Shown here piece after piece: positions 17,973 to 29,910 of a stretch of DNA of 64,000 bases. The stretch is from the NCBI GenBank assembly GCA_977017575.1, contig CDRNVI010000156.1:1-64000 (forward strand), in the 5' to 3' direction. The notes under the pieces were generated by a model, which had not been told where the DNA came from, ran no database searches, and worked only from the letters and a program-made list of their open reading frames with translations. Each line of letters starts with the position of its first letter. Within the stretch, counting starts at the first letter, position 1. The translations under genes and the position numbers were made by a program. This DNA is from Paramoeba atlantica (taxonomy: Eukaryota > Discosea).

Positions 17973-19465
17973 TCATTTCTCATTTTTTTTGCTCTCTCTC
18001 TTCTCCCGTTTCTTCTCTCGACAAGATTCTTCTTTGCTCTTCCTTTTTTTTGGTCCTTCATCCTCTAATTTCAGATTCTTTTCTCGTTTTGCAGGTTTAA
18101 TTGAACCGTCAATCAGAGTGAATTCCTTTGAATGTTTTGAATCATCAATTGAGAGAATCAAAAAATTGAAGGGAAAAGAACAAGAACCGCAAGAAACTTT
18201 TTCACTGCTTCTGAGGATGTCTCATCAGCTGGAGTCTTTCCCTAGAGAATTTCGATCAGTTCACCCACGCCCAGAAATAGGAGAATCTTGAAAAAACCCA
18301 ACAAAATTCGATTTTGCTTGAGGATTGGCTCCATGTTCGCACAAGAATTCCACAAGATCAAGGTTTGACTTTGAAGCTGCAAAATGGAGACAAGTTCGAC
18401 CAGTCTTATGTTTTTGAAAGAGTTCAAAAGGGGTCATTGATATTTAAAAATGGATTTTTTTTAATTTTAAAAAAAAGAGGAGACCTGATTTGTTTTGTTG
18501 ATTTCTGCACCACTCTCCAAGAGTAATTGAATCATATCTTTCACTTGTTTCACGTAACCATAGCTTTGACTCAAACACATCAAAGGGGTGAGATCCTGAA
18601 AGAAAAAAAATGAAAAAAACTTGTGAGAATATTTTGATGAACAAAACTTAGTTAATCACTCGAAAGTTTTCATTGACATCCGCTCCATATTTAATGAGAA
18701 CTCGAAATACTTCTAAACACTGAGAGTCAACTGTGCAACATTTGTGGAGAGGTCTTTCATATTCCTAATTTTTGAAATTAATGGGAATCAATTTGAGAGT
18801 GAGAGAAATCAAACCCCAAATGACATTTGTGCTCCATTTTGTAAAAGCAACTCGACCATCTCAACATTTTTCGACATACAAGCAATTCGAAGAGGTCCCC
18901 CCCAGCCTGAGGCGATTGGACAATTCTTTGAAATCAAGAAACGCGCAAATGGAAGGTTCTTTTCATCGCAAACAGAAATAAGAGCTCTGCCCGTCAGATC
19001 CTAATAAAATGGTTTCCATCATTCTTCAAAATCACCAAAACAAAAATTGAATGGACAGAAAGAAAGTAATCTCACACAAACCCCTTCCATATTTTCAATA
19101 AAAAAAGAGGCCACATCGAGAGGATAAATGGTACAAGAGACAATCACCCCATCTTTCGGGGGCAGATACCTCGTCCGATTCAGAAGAAAAACATCGGCCC
19201 CATTTTTGATTAATAGTTTTATCATTTCGACATCCCCTCTTTCACAAGCAAAATGCAAAACAGTTCGGCCAGATTTGCCTGTTGAACAATAAAATGATGA
19301 TGATGAGAATCTGGAAAAAAAAGGAGAAGTTGGACTTAGAAGAAGAAGAAGACTCTTTCCTCGAAGTTCTCGATTGATTTGAATTTTTGTTGAATTTGAA
19401 AGGAGGTTTTGAGCTGTCTCACAATCACCAGCTTCCACAGCAGCAAGCAACTGACGATCTGTCAT
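17973..19465 (-). CDS. Ankyrin-repeat protein B
   Basis: Begins MTDRQLLAAVEAGDCETAQNL at 19465 and ends with SKKNEK and a stop at 17973. Ankyrin units visible include GRTVLHFACERGDVEMI, followed by LLIKNGADV, a unit around 18870-18950 (GGPLRIACMSKNVEMVEL in the minus frame) and repeats near 18340-18680. The final exon reads EFTLIDGSIKPAKRE and runs into a basic tail (KKRKSKEE, KKREKRESKK). It lies in tandem with gene A, only 120 bases from its start. The 5' end is 126 bases from the divergently transcribed MRH-1 gene, so the two probably share a promoter region. Function beyond protein binding is unknown. Confidence 0.78.
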
Positions 19466-19591
19466 CACCAAGAACCGAAAAGAAACCGAAAGAGAAGAAC
19501 GAAAAAGAAAAGGGGGGGAAAAGGGCTCTAATTTTTCGCTTTTTTTGTTTTCCGTTTTTCTCCTTCTCTTTCAAGAGGTGAAGAGAGGGAG
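19466..19591. promoter_or_regulatory. Compact bidirectional promoter, ankyrin B and MRH-1
   Basis: Only 126 bases separate two divergent start codons. In the middle, 19523-19540 reads GGGCTCTAATTTTTCGCT, close to motifs upstream of other genes here. It lies about 58 bases from one ATG and 52 from the other. Confidence 0.5.
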
Positions 19592-21269
19592 ATGAAGTCT
19601 TTGTTCTTGTTGTTCTTGTTTTTGTTTTGGGAGATGGATCTGGTTTCTACATGTCTTCTTACTCTCCCCTCTGGAGTGGCCGTTCGGGTTGAAAAGGGTC
19701 AGGTTGAAGAAGAAAATGGAGACCTTTTTGAATGGGACTTTTGTGAGGGGATTGATTCGCCTGGTTCTGATTGTGATGGTGCTCTGATTTGCCAGACAAC
19801 GAGCCAAGGAATTCAAAGGAGTTATGGTTCAAGATTACACTTTAATCAAACGGATGTTGGTGCAAATCCTTGTTCTCTTCTTTTCCTTTCTTTTTTCCCC
19901 AAAAAAAAGGGTTTAACTTCCTGAAAAACAGTGACCATGACTTTGACTGGAGGAAAGAGTTGCGAAACAATTGAACGAAAGATAGAAGTTCGCCTTTATT
20001 GTGATGATTCAAAACCTGTCGTTGTTGAGTTGTCCCCCTGTAATTATCTTCTTGTTCTTCGTTCTAGTACCTTCTGCATTCCTGTGAAAAGTAAGGTTTA
20101 ATTTCATCTTTTTTCAGATCCTGAAATTAAAAAACAACAGAGAAGAAAAGAGGAGAAACAGATATTTCTAAAAAGGTGAACAATACCCTCCAAAACAATA
20201 ACCTCAGTCTTGTTTTTCAATTTAGCAAATCGAAATACAAGAGAAACTGGAAGTTCTCCAGCAAAAAATTGCAAACTCTCAATCGCAAAAAGCTGTGGAA
20301 GATCAGAAAAATAAGACCTTTGATCCAAATATATGTAATTACCCACCTTTCAAGGATTATGGTGATATGACATTTAATTTATTAGAGGTGACTTATATTG
20401 CAAACTTGTGTGAACAAATTTCGGTTTGCTTCATTTTCTCTTTTCCTTCTCTTTCGATTTTCTGTTCTGAGAGTGATATTTTTAAAGGGGTGCCAAGGGG
20501 GATATATCTGTCAACTTTTGCCGAATGGAGGTGCCAAGTCACTTGGAACTGGCCCATTAGTCTATTTGGGAAATAATCAATTCCGAGTTTCAAATGGGAC
20601 AATTGGATGTGGAGGGAAGGAACGTTCCTCTCTCATTGAGGTTCGCATATTTTTTTTTTGAAAGAAGAAGTGAAACCAAATTACCCAATTTGTGAAAAAT
20701 CAATTTCTCTTTCTTTTCACACACAGTTACCTCGGAATTGTTTTTCTCTGAACCCAACCATCATTCTAGCTGAAGAAATTGAAGATTGTGAGTACAAAAT
20801 TGTGCTTGGAGATCGATCTTGTCGGCCCAATATGACTCTGGTTCTTTCAAAGAGACAACAAGAAAAAAGAGAAGCAGAAGAGTGGGCAAGAAAAGAAAGG
20901 GAAAGAAAGAAAATGAGAGAATTGGAGTTGCTTCCAGTCCTATCAGAATTCGAAAGGAAGAAAGGTGAAGAAAAGAGGCAGAACAGAAAAGTAGAAAATA
21001 AGGAAAAATCAGAAAAGAAAAACAAAAAAGAAACAGAAAAGGAGAGACTCAAGGAAATCGAAGAGAAGAAAGGAATTGAAAAACAACAATCAACTCGAAC
21101 ATGCCGAATCGAACTGATCGAGCGTCCTGGTGTACATTCAAAGTGTCACCCTGGAAATTTTGGGTGTACAGAGGATGGGATGTGGGTATCAGGTCAATGT
21201 TCAGGGAAATTTCGTTGCAATGGGAGAACTGTTATTTGTTATCCCTTCTCTCGCCACTGTGGTTGTTGA
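19592..21269 (+). CDS. Secreted double-MRH lectin-like protein, MRH-1
   Basis: Five exons: 19592-19871, 19932-20095, 20226-20423, then one ending at 20640, and a last exon beginning TTACCTCGG near 20728. A hydrophobic signal peptide (MKSLFLLFLFLFWE) precedes two MRH-like modules. Module 1 has FEWDFCEG, ALICQ, LTGGKSC, ERKIEV and VELSPCNY; module 2 has IANLCE, GGYICQ, KSLG, RSSLIE and EEIEDCEY. The Arg, Glu and Tyr positions that contact mannose or mannose-6-phosphate in MRH lectins are present. A long Lys/Glu/Arg linker follows, then a Cys-rich end domain (MWVSGQCSGKFRCNG, ending HCGC). MRH domains are known from mannose-6-phosphate receptors, OS-9 and glucosidase II beta. No transmembrane segment or ER-retention tail is seen. 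Secreted glycan binding is inference from the fold. Confidence 0.78.
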
Positions 21270-21457
21270 TGGTGTTTTTTTTTATTTTTTGCATTTCTTT
21301 TTTTACCAAAGAACCCATTTTTGGGGATTTATTTATATCAACATTGGAAAGGACGATTGACAAAGGAAAAAGAAAATTTTCAAACATTGCATCCATTCAT
21401 TTCTTTTATTTCGACAACAAATCACTCTCCTGAAACTTTTTTCTCAATGTCGAGAAA

Positions 21458-21473
21458 AGAGCTCTATTTTTGG
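21458..21473. promoter_or_regulatory. Putative promoter motif, MRH-2
   Basis: AGAGCTCTATTTTTGG with a palindromic AGAGCTCT core, about 70-80 bases upstream of the MRH-2 ATG. It resembles the motif in the MRH-1/ankyrin B promoter. Confidence 0.4.
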
Positions 21474-21540
21474 CTCTTCAAGTCTTGTTCGTTTTGTTTC
21501 CGTTTTCCTCGCTTTGCTTTGGCAAGGCGAAGAGAGGGAG

Positions 21541-22980
21541 ATGAGGTGTTTGTTCTTGTTGTTCTTGTTGTTGTTTTGGGAGGTGAATGTGGTCTCCACA
21601 TGTCTTCTCACTTTTTCCTCTGGAGTGGCCGTTCGGGTTGAAAAGGGTCAGGTTGAAGGAGAAAATGGAGACTTTTTTGAATGGGACTTTTGTGAGGGGA
21701 TTGATTCGCCTGGTTCCGATTGTGATGGTGCTCTGATTTGCCAGACAACAAGTCAAGGAGTTGAAGAGGGTTGTGGTTCTGTACCACACTTTAATCAAAC
21801 CATTCAGAATCCTTGTTCTCTTCTTTTATTTCCTTTATTCGAAACAAAAAAAGGTTTTAACTTCCAGAAAAACAGTGACCATGACTTTGACTGGAGGAAA
21901 GAGTTGTGATGATACAATTGAACGAAAGATGGAAGTTCGTTTCTTTTGTGGTGCTTCAAAACCTGTCGTTGTCGAGTTGTCCTCCTGTAATTATCTTCTT
22001 GTTCTTCATTCTAGTAACTTCTGCATTCCTGAGAAAAAGAAGGTTTAATTTTTTTCAACACTCGAACATTCAAAGTCCAACAGCAGAGAGAGGAAACCGA
22101 TGTTAAAAAGTGAACAATTTTAGAAAACTGAAATCCAAGAAAAACTGGACATTCTCAAGGAAAGAATAGCAAATTCTCAGAAGAAAGAGATCTTTGATCC
22201 AGAGGTCTGTAATTACCCACCTTTCAAGGACCATGGGGATATGACACTCAATACTGTCGATAAAGGAACCTTTATTGCAAACTTGTGTGAGCCAATTTCA
22301 GTTTGTTTCATTTTTCTACTTTCCTTCTCCTTTCCTTCTCTCTCTCTCTATGATCGATGATTAATGAGAGGCTGAAGGGATGTCAAGGAGGATATCTTTG
22401 TCAACTTTTGGCAAACGGAGGTGCAAAGTCACTTGGATCTGGTCCATTGGTCTACTTAGGAAATTATCAATTCCAAATCTCAAATGGGACAAGAGGGTGT
22501 GGAGGGAAACAACGTTCCTCTCTCATTGAGGTTTTTAGATTTTTTTATTGAAAGAAAATTGAATCAGTAGTTTATTTCAGTTTGAAAAGTTCATTTTCTT
22601 TTTCACAGTTATCTCGGAATTGTTCTTCTTCGAACCCAACTATCATTCAAGTTGAAGAAATTGAGGATTGTGAGTACAAAATTGTTCTTGGAGATCGATC
22701 TTGTCGGCCAAAGAACAATACCATGATCATTAAACGAAGAAAGAAAAGATCGAAGACAGAAGAAGGCGAAGAACCAAAACTAAAACGACGGGCATGCGAA
22801 ATCGAGAGTATTGGTCGAGTTGACGAGTCTCACCCAAAGTGTCACAGAGGAAAAAGAGCAACAATGGGATGTACAACAGATGGTGGGATGTGGGTTTTGG
22901 GCCAATGTTCAGGAAAATTTCGATGCAATGGGAAAGTTGTTATTTGCTATCCTTATTCACACAGCTGTGCTTGTGGATGA
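21541..22980 (+). CDS. Secreted double-MRH lectin-like protein, MRH-2
   Basis: Closest relative of MRH-1, directly downstream on the same strand. Exons fit at 21541-21814, 21876-22042, 22124-22300, 22378-22530 and 22609-22980, with intron phases identical to MRH-1. The signal peptide is MRCLFLLFLLLFWEV. The MRH Arg/Glu/Tyr positions are kept in both modules (VELSSCNY; EEIEDCEY). The Lys/Arg linker before the Cys-rich end domain is far shorter than in MRH-1, and the end domain closes in SHSCACG. A tandem duplicate whose main change is linker length. Confidence 0.8.
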
Positions 22981-23188
22981 TATTATGTGTTCTTGTTCAT
23001 TTTTTTCAATTTTGCATCTCAACATTGGGCTCGATCGATCCTGCAACTTCAAACTGAATGTCTGATATCCATATATCAACAACGAAGGGAAAGAAGATCG
23101 AAATCAGGTCCAAAGAAGCTTCTCCACATGGAATCTTCAAGTGCCATAAGATATTTTATCAAATTGAATCCTTTTTGTGGCTCCAACT

Positions 23189-24501
23189 TCAACAAGGACA
23201 AGTCTTCCTCCGAGAAGAACAAACAACATTTTTCCCATTACACAAAAATTTTCCATAACAAGAGCCAGTAACCCACATTCCCTCTGACGTACACCCATAA
23301 TTATGCTTCATGCATTGAACATTCGGTCCCCCTTTCCGGACCAACTCGACATTACATTTCTTTTCCTTCAAGTGGCAAGATTGATCTCCAATGATCAGTT
23401 TGTACTCACATTTTTTTGTTTCTTCGACTCGAAGAATCATGGCTGAGTTACTTTGGCAATTGGGAGGAAACTAAAGAAAAAGTAAAAAAATAAGAATAAT
23501 TTAGATCTCTCGTCATGTAAAAAAGCTTTGCTTCACCTCTAATTTGGTTGAACGAAGGACCCCTTTACACCCCATTGTTCCATTTAAAATTTGGTATTGG
23601 TTGGGCCCAAGCTCGATCAAAGGAGCAGCACCAAGAGAAATCGTTCGCCCATCAGGCAACACTTGACACACAAGAGCTCCATGACACCCCTGAAAATTAT
23701 CACAAAAATAAGCAAAAAAAAAAACACAACAAGAATAAATAAGAGATAAAAATTCGATTTTTACCGAAATTTCCTCACAGAGGTTCACAATATAAGTCTC
23801 CCCATTATCTAGATTGACCATCAATTCTCCAAATTTCTTAAGATATTTTGATTCACACAGAGAGTGACCCTTCACTCTTTCTTTTAAAATTTTTAATTTG
23901 TCATCTTCCTACAAGAGTGAATTGATTCATTTTTCCAAGGAAAGATTCTTGAAATCGAAATTTTGAGGGAGAAAGAAAAACCTTCTTTTTCTCGACACAA
24001 TATTCCGGAGCTTGGAGTTGAAGAAGAGAATGGCATTGAGAAAATTCAGTGATTGTTGGAGGTATTGAGTCGTCGCAATAAAATCGAACTTGTAATTTTT
24101 GTTCCATCCCTTCACACCCTTCATCCAATCCTTTCAAAGTTAAACTGACTGAGAAAGTAATCTCTCCTTTTAATCAAACGAGAAAACAGAAGAAGATAAA
24201 AAGAAGAAAAAACCAAACAAGAATCTGATGCCTCTTTGAGTTGTGTCTTTGTCCCAAAACTCTTTTGAGTTCCATTATTTAAAGTTCGACAGACAAATGC
24301 GCGATTACAATCAGAACCAGGCAAATCAATTCCATCACAAAAGTTCCATTCAAAACGATCTCCCTTTTCTCCTTCAACTTGCCCTTTTGCCACTTCATTC
24401 ACCTCCTCAGATAGGAATGAAAGAGCACACGGTTTGGAAACCACGGATAGCTCCCAAAATATCCCAAACAAGAACAAGAAGAATCGGAACTTCATGACCA
24501 T
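23189..24501 (-). CDS. Secreted double-MRH lectin-like protein, MRH-3
   Basis: The start at 24501 (MVMKFRFFLFLFGIFWELS) gives a signal peptide; an ATG at 24495 is equally possible. Module 1 shows FEWNFCDG, AFVCR and ITEFSQCHS, so the usual tyrosine after the Cys is Ser. Module 2 keeps LRSTKLE and EETKKCEY. The end domain is MWVTGSCYGKFLCNG with terminal TCPC. No long linker precedes it. It is transcribed away from MRH-4; the 225-base intergenic sequence between them is nearly repeated, in reverse, between MRH-5 and MRH-6. Confidence 0.77.
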
Positions 24502-24726
24502 CTTCACGGTGGAAACATCTCAAGTCTCCTCTCTCCAAAAAAGAAACGAAAAAAAAGAAAAACTGAAGAATTTTTTTGGTCAATTTGTTTAGAAATCCAA
24601 TTTTCAGGCACACTTTTACACAAAAATAAAATTCAAAAAATTATGAAAACTCCACCATGAGGTAGTATGTTATTTTTTCTTCTTTTTTTGGTTGGAGAGG
24701 GAGTTGGTCTCCACTCCTCCCGAAAA
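24502..24726. promoter_or_regulatory. Divergent promoter MRH-3/MRH-4 (left arm of inverted repeat)
   Basis: Sequence from about 24570 (GGTCAATTTGTTTAGAAATC) onward recurs as its reverse complement near 28300-28280, in the MRH-5/MRH-6 promoter. The near-identity covers the region upstream of both start codons. Confidence 0.55.
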
Positions 24727-26172
24727 ATGTTGATCTTGGGATGTTTTGGAGAGACGACGTTCATCCTTCAAAAAAGGAATCTTTTGATCTTGTTGGGGGT
24801 TTATTGTGGAATGGTTGAGATGTCTTGTCTTCTTCCTTTTCCATCTGGAACCCCAATCAAAGTTGGGAGCGGGAAACTCGAAAGAGAAAACGGGAATTCT
24901 TTTGAATGGGACTTTTGTGAAGGGGTTGAAAAGTGTGGTTCTCTAATCTGTGAGATCGACAAGGAAGGAAATTATCAAAGCTGTGGGAATGATTTTGAAT
25001 TCAAAGAAACCTCAAACTCAGAACCATGTTTGTTTTTTTTTCTTTTCACTTTTTCGGATAACAAAAAGAAATCAATCGATTTTGTTGGCAGTGACAATGA
25101 TCTTCAATGATGGGGAAACAGATGGATGTGGAGGGGTATCTCGGCACACTGAAGTCCATTTTATTTGTGGGAATGAAAAATCTCCAAATATTACTGAAAT
25201 CTCGAAATGTAATTATATTCTCCAACTCCACTCCCCACTTTATTGTTCTTCTCCTGTTTGTCTTTTTTCTTTTTTTCTTTTTTCTGTTTTGTTCCAACAA
25301 TATTCTTTTCAATAGATTGCGTTAATGAAAGAGAAAATGAAAGATATCAAAGAGAAAAAGCCAAAGACGCAGAAAGAGGTCAAAGAACCTCAATCTGAAA
25401 AAGAAAAAGTCCCTCAAATTGATTACTCAAAAGTCTGTGAATATCAAAAGTTCGAAGAGATCACGCGGGAGATTCATTCGACAACTTATATTGTGAACTT
25501 ATGTGATAGAATTCTGGTTCATTTTTTTTTGGCTTTCTCTCCTTGCATTGAATAATTCTCAATCTTTCTTTGAAAAAAAGGGATGTGAAGGTGGACTTGT
25601 TTGTCAATTGTTACCTGATGGAAGAGCAAAATCATTGGGATCACCTCCACTGATCCCTTTGGGAAATAATCAATATCAAGTCCAAAATGGAACACAGGGA
25701 TGCCATGGGAAATTCCGGTCCACAATCCTCGAGGTTTGTGAATAATCAACCAAAATATCTTGTCTTTTTCTTCCTCCCTTTTACACTTCCCATTCTTCAG
25801 TTCCCTCCTTCATGTCACTCCTCAAAACCCACAATTCTTAAAGTCGTAGAGATAAGCCCTTGTAAATACAAATTGGTGATGGGAGATCCAGATTGTGGAA
25901 AGGAAAAAAAGGCTGTCTACAGCAAACCGGAAGCCAAGCCAAGTGCCAAAGGAAAGAAAAGCAAACCTTCCTCAGATTCTCATGAAAACGATGAATTCTG
26001 TCACGTGAAACTCCTTCGAACAGCGACCCCACGAGAGAAATGTATTGAAGGGAAAACATTTGGGTGTTCAGGAAATCAACTTTGGGTCTCTTCAAGTTGT
26101 TCTGGGACTTTTCGGTGTAATGGAAGGAAGATAACATGCTATTGGTATTCTCACCAGTGCAAATGTACATAG
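24727..26172 (+). CDS. Secreted double-MRH lectin-like protein, MRH-4
   Basis: The ATG at 24727 (MLILGCFGE) is favoured because it is the one shared with the near-identical MRH-5; the hydrophobic segment NLLILLGVYCG follows. Exon 1 ends at 25027 and exon 2 starts at 25092. Module 1: FEWDFCEG, SLICE, SRHTEV and TEISKCNY. Module 2: IVNLCD, GGLVCQ, KSLG, QNGT, FRSTILE and EISPCKY. The end domain is LWVSSSCSGTFRCNG ending QCKCT. Both modules retain the Arg, Glu and Tyr positions expected for sugar contact. It converges on MRH-5 as one arm of a large imperfect palindrome. Confidence 0.8.
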
Positions 26173-26489
26173 AATCGAATATTTCTTGCTGACCATCACT
26201 TTAAGTAGATGATGGACAAAAAAAATTTGAGGTTGGTGAAAAGAAAAAACCTCACAACCACAGATTTAATATTTAATTCATTGACCAATTGATTGGGGGA
26301 AAAAGAATTAACGCTTATAGTTCTCTCACTTTTTAAGAGGTTTTTTTTTTGTGTTTGACAATCATGTTAAAAATTAAAAATGTTTCTTTTCTGTGTTGTA
26401 TCAAGAAACCAAAATCCTCACACATTTAATCTTGCCCATCATCTACTTAGAGTGATGACCAGTTAGGAAAGTGAGCCCCTTTTCTCTTC
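26173..26489. other. Centre of the MRH-4/MRH-5 palindrome
   Basis: Spacer between two convergent stop codons. Its two ends are reverse complements in part (TAGATGATGG near 26206 and CCATCATCTACTTA near 26437), marking the inner ends of the inverted-repeat arms. The AT-rich core between them holds no recognised gene. Confidence 0.5.
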
Positions 26490-28144
26490 TTAACAGTTGC
26501 ACCGATGAGAAAACCCAAAACATGACACCTTCTTTCCGTTACAACGAAATTCCCCAGAACAACTTGACGAGACCCAAACTTGATTTTGAGAACACCCAAA
26601 TGTTTCCCCATGAATACATCTTGAGTGTTGGGAGTGCTTCTTGAGGAGCTGTACATGGCACCCCTTGTCAAACGACTCCTTTTGAGTTTCATGTTGAACT
26701 GTTGGTTGTTCAGGTGGTGTTGTCACACTCTTTGTTTCCTTCTTTTTCACAATCGCGGTTTGGACTAGGAGGTGGGGGGTGACTTCTGGTTTTGGCTTGG
26801 ATTTCGTTTGCGCATGTTGGGTGACTTTTGTTGGTTTCTTTTTCCTTCGACAAGCTCGATCTCCAATCACTAGTCTGTATTCACAAGGATCCATCTCCTC
26901 CACTTCAATAATTGTAGGGTTTGGTGAGCGACACGATAGAGGAAACTGAAGAATGGGAAGTGTGAGGGAGGATATGAGATATTTTTGATTGATTATTCAC
27001 AAACCTCGAGGATTGTGGAACGAAATATTCCATGACATCCTTCTGTCCCACTTTGGACTCGATATTGGTTATTTCCCAAAGAGATCAGTGGAGGTGCTCC
27101 CATTGATTTTGCTCTTCCATCAGGTAACAACTGACAAACAAGTCCACCATCACATCCCTTTTTTTCAAGTGGATTCATTCAAAGTGGAAAGAAAAAAAGA
27201 ATGGGAGAATGGGAAAATCAAAGAACCTGAATTGTTTCACATAAATTGACAAGATAAGTCACTTCTTGAATCACAATCGTCATATCTCCGAATTTTTGAG
27301 ATTCGCAGATTTTTGAGTAATCCATTTGTTGTTTGCGAGGAGATTCATGCTCTAACTGTAACGAACCAGGTTCTTTGACAACATCAGCTTCAGCTTCTGG
27401 TTCTTCAACCACAACTTCTGGTTCTTTAACCACAACAGCTTTTGGTTCTTCCAATGATTCGATTTGAGAGAGCGGTTGAACAGGAGAAGTTTCATGTCTT
27501 GCTTTGATATCTTTCATTTTCTCTTTAATTAACGCAATCTATTTCAAACTGCTGTATTAGTGTCCCTCCTAGAAAGGAGAATCAAAGAAAAGACATACTG
27601 GAGAAGAACAATAAAGTGGGGAGTGGAGTTGGAGAACATAATTACATTTCGAGATTTCAGTAATATTTGGAGATTTTTCATTCCCACAAATAAAATGAAC
27701 TTCAGTGTGCCGAGATACCCCTCCACATCCATCTGTTTCCCCATCATTGAAGATCATTGTCACTGCCAACAAAATTATTTCTTTTTGTTCTCAACCAGAG
27801 GGAGGAGAGAAAGAAAGGGAGAGACAAGGAACGAAGAACGAACATGGTTCTGAGTTTGAGGTTTCTTTGAATTCAAAATCATTCCCACAGCTTTGATAAT
27901 TTCCTTCCTTGTCGATCTCACAGATTAGAGAACCACACTTTTCAACCCCTTCACAAAAGTCCCATTCAAAAGAATTCCCGTTTTCTCTTTCGACTTTCCC
28001 ACTCCCAACTCGGATCTTGGTTCCAGATGGAAAAGGAAGAAGACAAGACATCTCAACCATTCCACAATAAACTCCCAACAAGATCAAAAGATTCCTTTTT
28101 TGAAGGATGAACGTCGTCTCTCCAAAACATCCCAAGATCAACAT
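26490..28144 (-). CDS. Secreted double-MRH lectin-like protein, MRH-5
   Basis: Mirror image of MRH-4, starting at 28144 (MLILGCFGE). The first module is almost identical to that of MRH-4 (FEWDFCEG, TEISKCNY). The linker is longer and rich in Glu/Val/Pro (repeated VVKEPE-like units around 27370-27450). Module 2 keeps RSTILE and EMDPCEY, but the conserved NGT sequon of this module reads SGT here. A Thr/Pro/Lys-rich linker precedes the Cys-rich end (VWVSSSCSGEFRCNG, ending HRCNC). Front and back halves differ in similarity to MRH-4, consistent with gene conversion at the front. Confidence 0.78.
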
Positions 28145-28373
28145 TTTTCGGGAGGAGAGTGGAGAGACCAACTCCCTCTCAAACCAAAAAAAAGAAGAAA
28201 AAATACCGTACTACCTCATGGTGGAGTTTTCATAATTTTTTGAATTTTATTTTTGTGTAAAAGTGTGCCTGAAAATTGGATTTCTAAACAAATTGACCAA
28301 AAAAATTCAAAGCTTCTTTTTTTTGTTTTTGTTTCTTGTTCAAAAGGGGAGGATGTGCTTTCGCAAGGAAGGA

Positions 28374-29779
28374 ATGCACTTCCTCCTCTTGTTGTGTTTT
28401 GGTTTCTTCTCTGGGATGTCAGAAAGAGCTTGTGATCTCACCTTTGCTTCCCAAACCATTAGTGTTGAGAGTGGTCACCTCAGAGATGAGAGTGGAACCC
28501 TTTTTGAATGGGATTTTTGTGGGATTGAGTCGTGTGATGGCGCTTTTTTTTGCAAATCGAGAAACGAAACCCAGGAAAAGTTCAAAACAGTGTCCAAACG
28601 AGAAGAGATATCGAATCGATGTTGAACAAATTTCTTTTTCTTTCAAAATTTTAATCCTTTGAGAAATTTTTAAAAATGATCACAGTCATGCTAACATTAA
28701 CTGGCGATGGCTTGTGTGATCGGATTGAACCAACCGTCCAAGTCCAGTTTTATTGTGAGGACCCAATCCCACCATCAATTACTCAAATTTCAAAATGTGA
28801 TTCCATTCTTGAAATTCGATCTTTGAATTTTTGTCTCAATATTAGTAAGGTTGGTGACCTTCTTTTCTTTTCTTTTCTTTTTCACCTGAAATCCCTCTTT
28901 TTTTTTCTTTTAGGAAGAAGTAATTCAAGAGAAACTCAAAATTATCAAAGAAAAAGTTAACCCTGGAGTACTATGTGAATCTCCAAAATACAAACTCAAG
29001 GAGATGAAGCTTCAAGTGAAGGACGAGACATTTGTTGTGAACCTCTGTGAGGGAGTTCAGGTTCCCTCTTCTGCCTTTCTTTCAACCAACCAGATACAAC
29101 ACAGATCGTTCTCGATCTCATTTTTTTTTTGATGAGAGGATAAAAATATTGATATGAAAGTTTGAAGGATTGCGATGGTGCTCTGATTTGTCAAATCTTA
29201 CCTGACCAACGAAAGAAGTCATTAGGAACTGCTCCCTTGGTCAATTTTGGGAACGGGGAATACCGAATCTGGAACGGGACCATGGGTTGTTTTGGAAAAC
29301 CACGCTCAACCGCGATAGAGGTTTTAATTATTTCTCTCTCCCCCCTCTTTTTTTAAGTAAGACAAAATCAAAAAGCAGTGGGAATAGTGATTGAATCAAA
29401 AAAATGATATTTTTAGTATCGCCGAGATTGCTATTCACCAAATCCAACCATTCTCCGTCTTGAAGAAAGTGAACCTTGTGAATATGAGCTGGAAATTGGA
29501 GATAGCTCATGTCGAGCAAAACAAAAGATCCCAACAAAAAAAAACTCAGAAACCAAATCAAAATCGGGATCATCACGACAATATTATGTTGCAGTTGCAC
29601 CAGAAGCGCAATGTGAGGTTATGCTCCTCCACAAAGGAGGACCACGCGTGAAATGTATAAAGAAAGTAAACTTTGGATGTACTCCCTCTGGAATGTGGGT
29701 ATCGGGCTCATGTTCAGGAAAATTTCGTTGTAATGGTAAAATGGTTCTCTGTTCTCACAACGCAGTGTGTCCATGCTGA
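28374..29779 (+). CDS. Secreted double-MRH lectin-like protein, MRH-6
   Basis: MHFLLLLCFGFFSG is the likely signal peptide; an in-frame ATG at 28353 would add seven residues. Module 1 is shorter than in the others (FEWDFCGIESCDGAFFC) and its key segment reads TQISKCDS, so the Glu and Tyr positions are Gln and Ser. Module 2 keeps CDGALICQ, KSLG, WNGT, PRSTAIE and EESEPCEY. The end domain is MWVSGSCSGKFRCNG, ending VCPC. It is divergent from MRH-5 and shares that promoter region with it. Confidence 0.77.
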
Positions 29780-29910
29780 AAGAGAGAAAAAAGATTTTCC
29801 TTCTTTCAATTTCTCTCTTTGAAAAAAAAAAACAACAAAAATTGACTAACTTGAGAGGAAGCAAAAAAGAAGGCCTAAAAAACCTTTCTTTTTGAGAAAA
29901 ATTCTCAGTT

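Larger units (their letters stand above)
24550..28340. repeat. Imperfect palindrome of about 3.8 kb containing MRH-4 and MRH-5
   Basis: The left arm (about 24550-26215) and right arm (about 28340-26435) are inverted copies. The arms are nearly identical at the outer ends (promoters and first two exons of MRH-4 and MRH-5) and diverge towards the centre (linker and end domains). Examples: GAAAAATGTTGATCTTGGG at 24722 has its reverse complement at about 28131, and the GGTAGTATG near 24661 faces a related sequence near 28209. The gradient suggests gene conversion or a recent inverted duplication of the outer part. Confidence 0.75.

Noticed and set aside
24550-28340. Inverted repeat as a DNA transposon with terminal inverted repeats
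   Set aside because: The arms contain whole host-type MRH genes with introns, with no transposase or target-site duplication visible.
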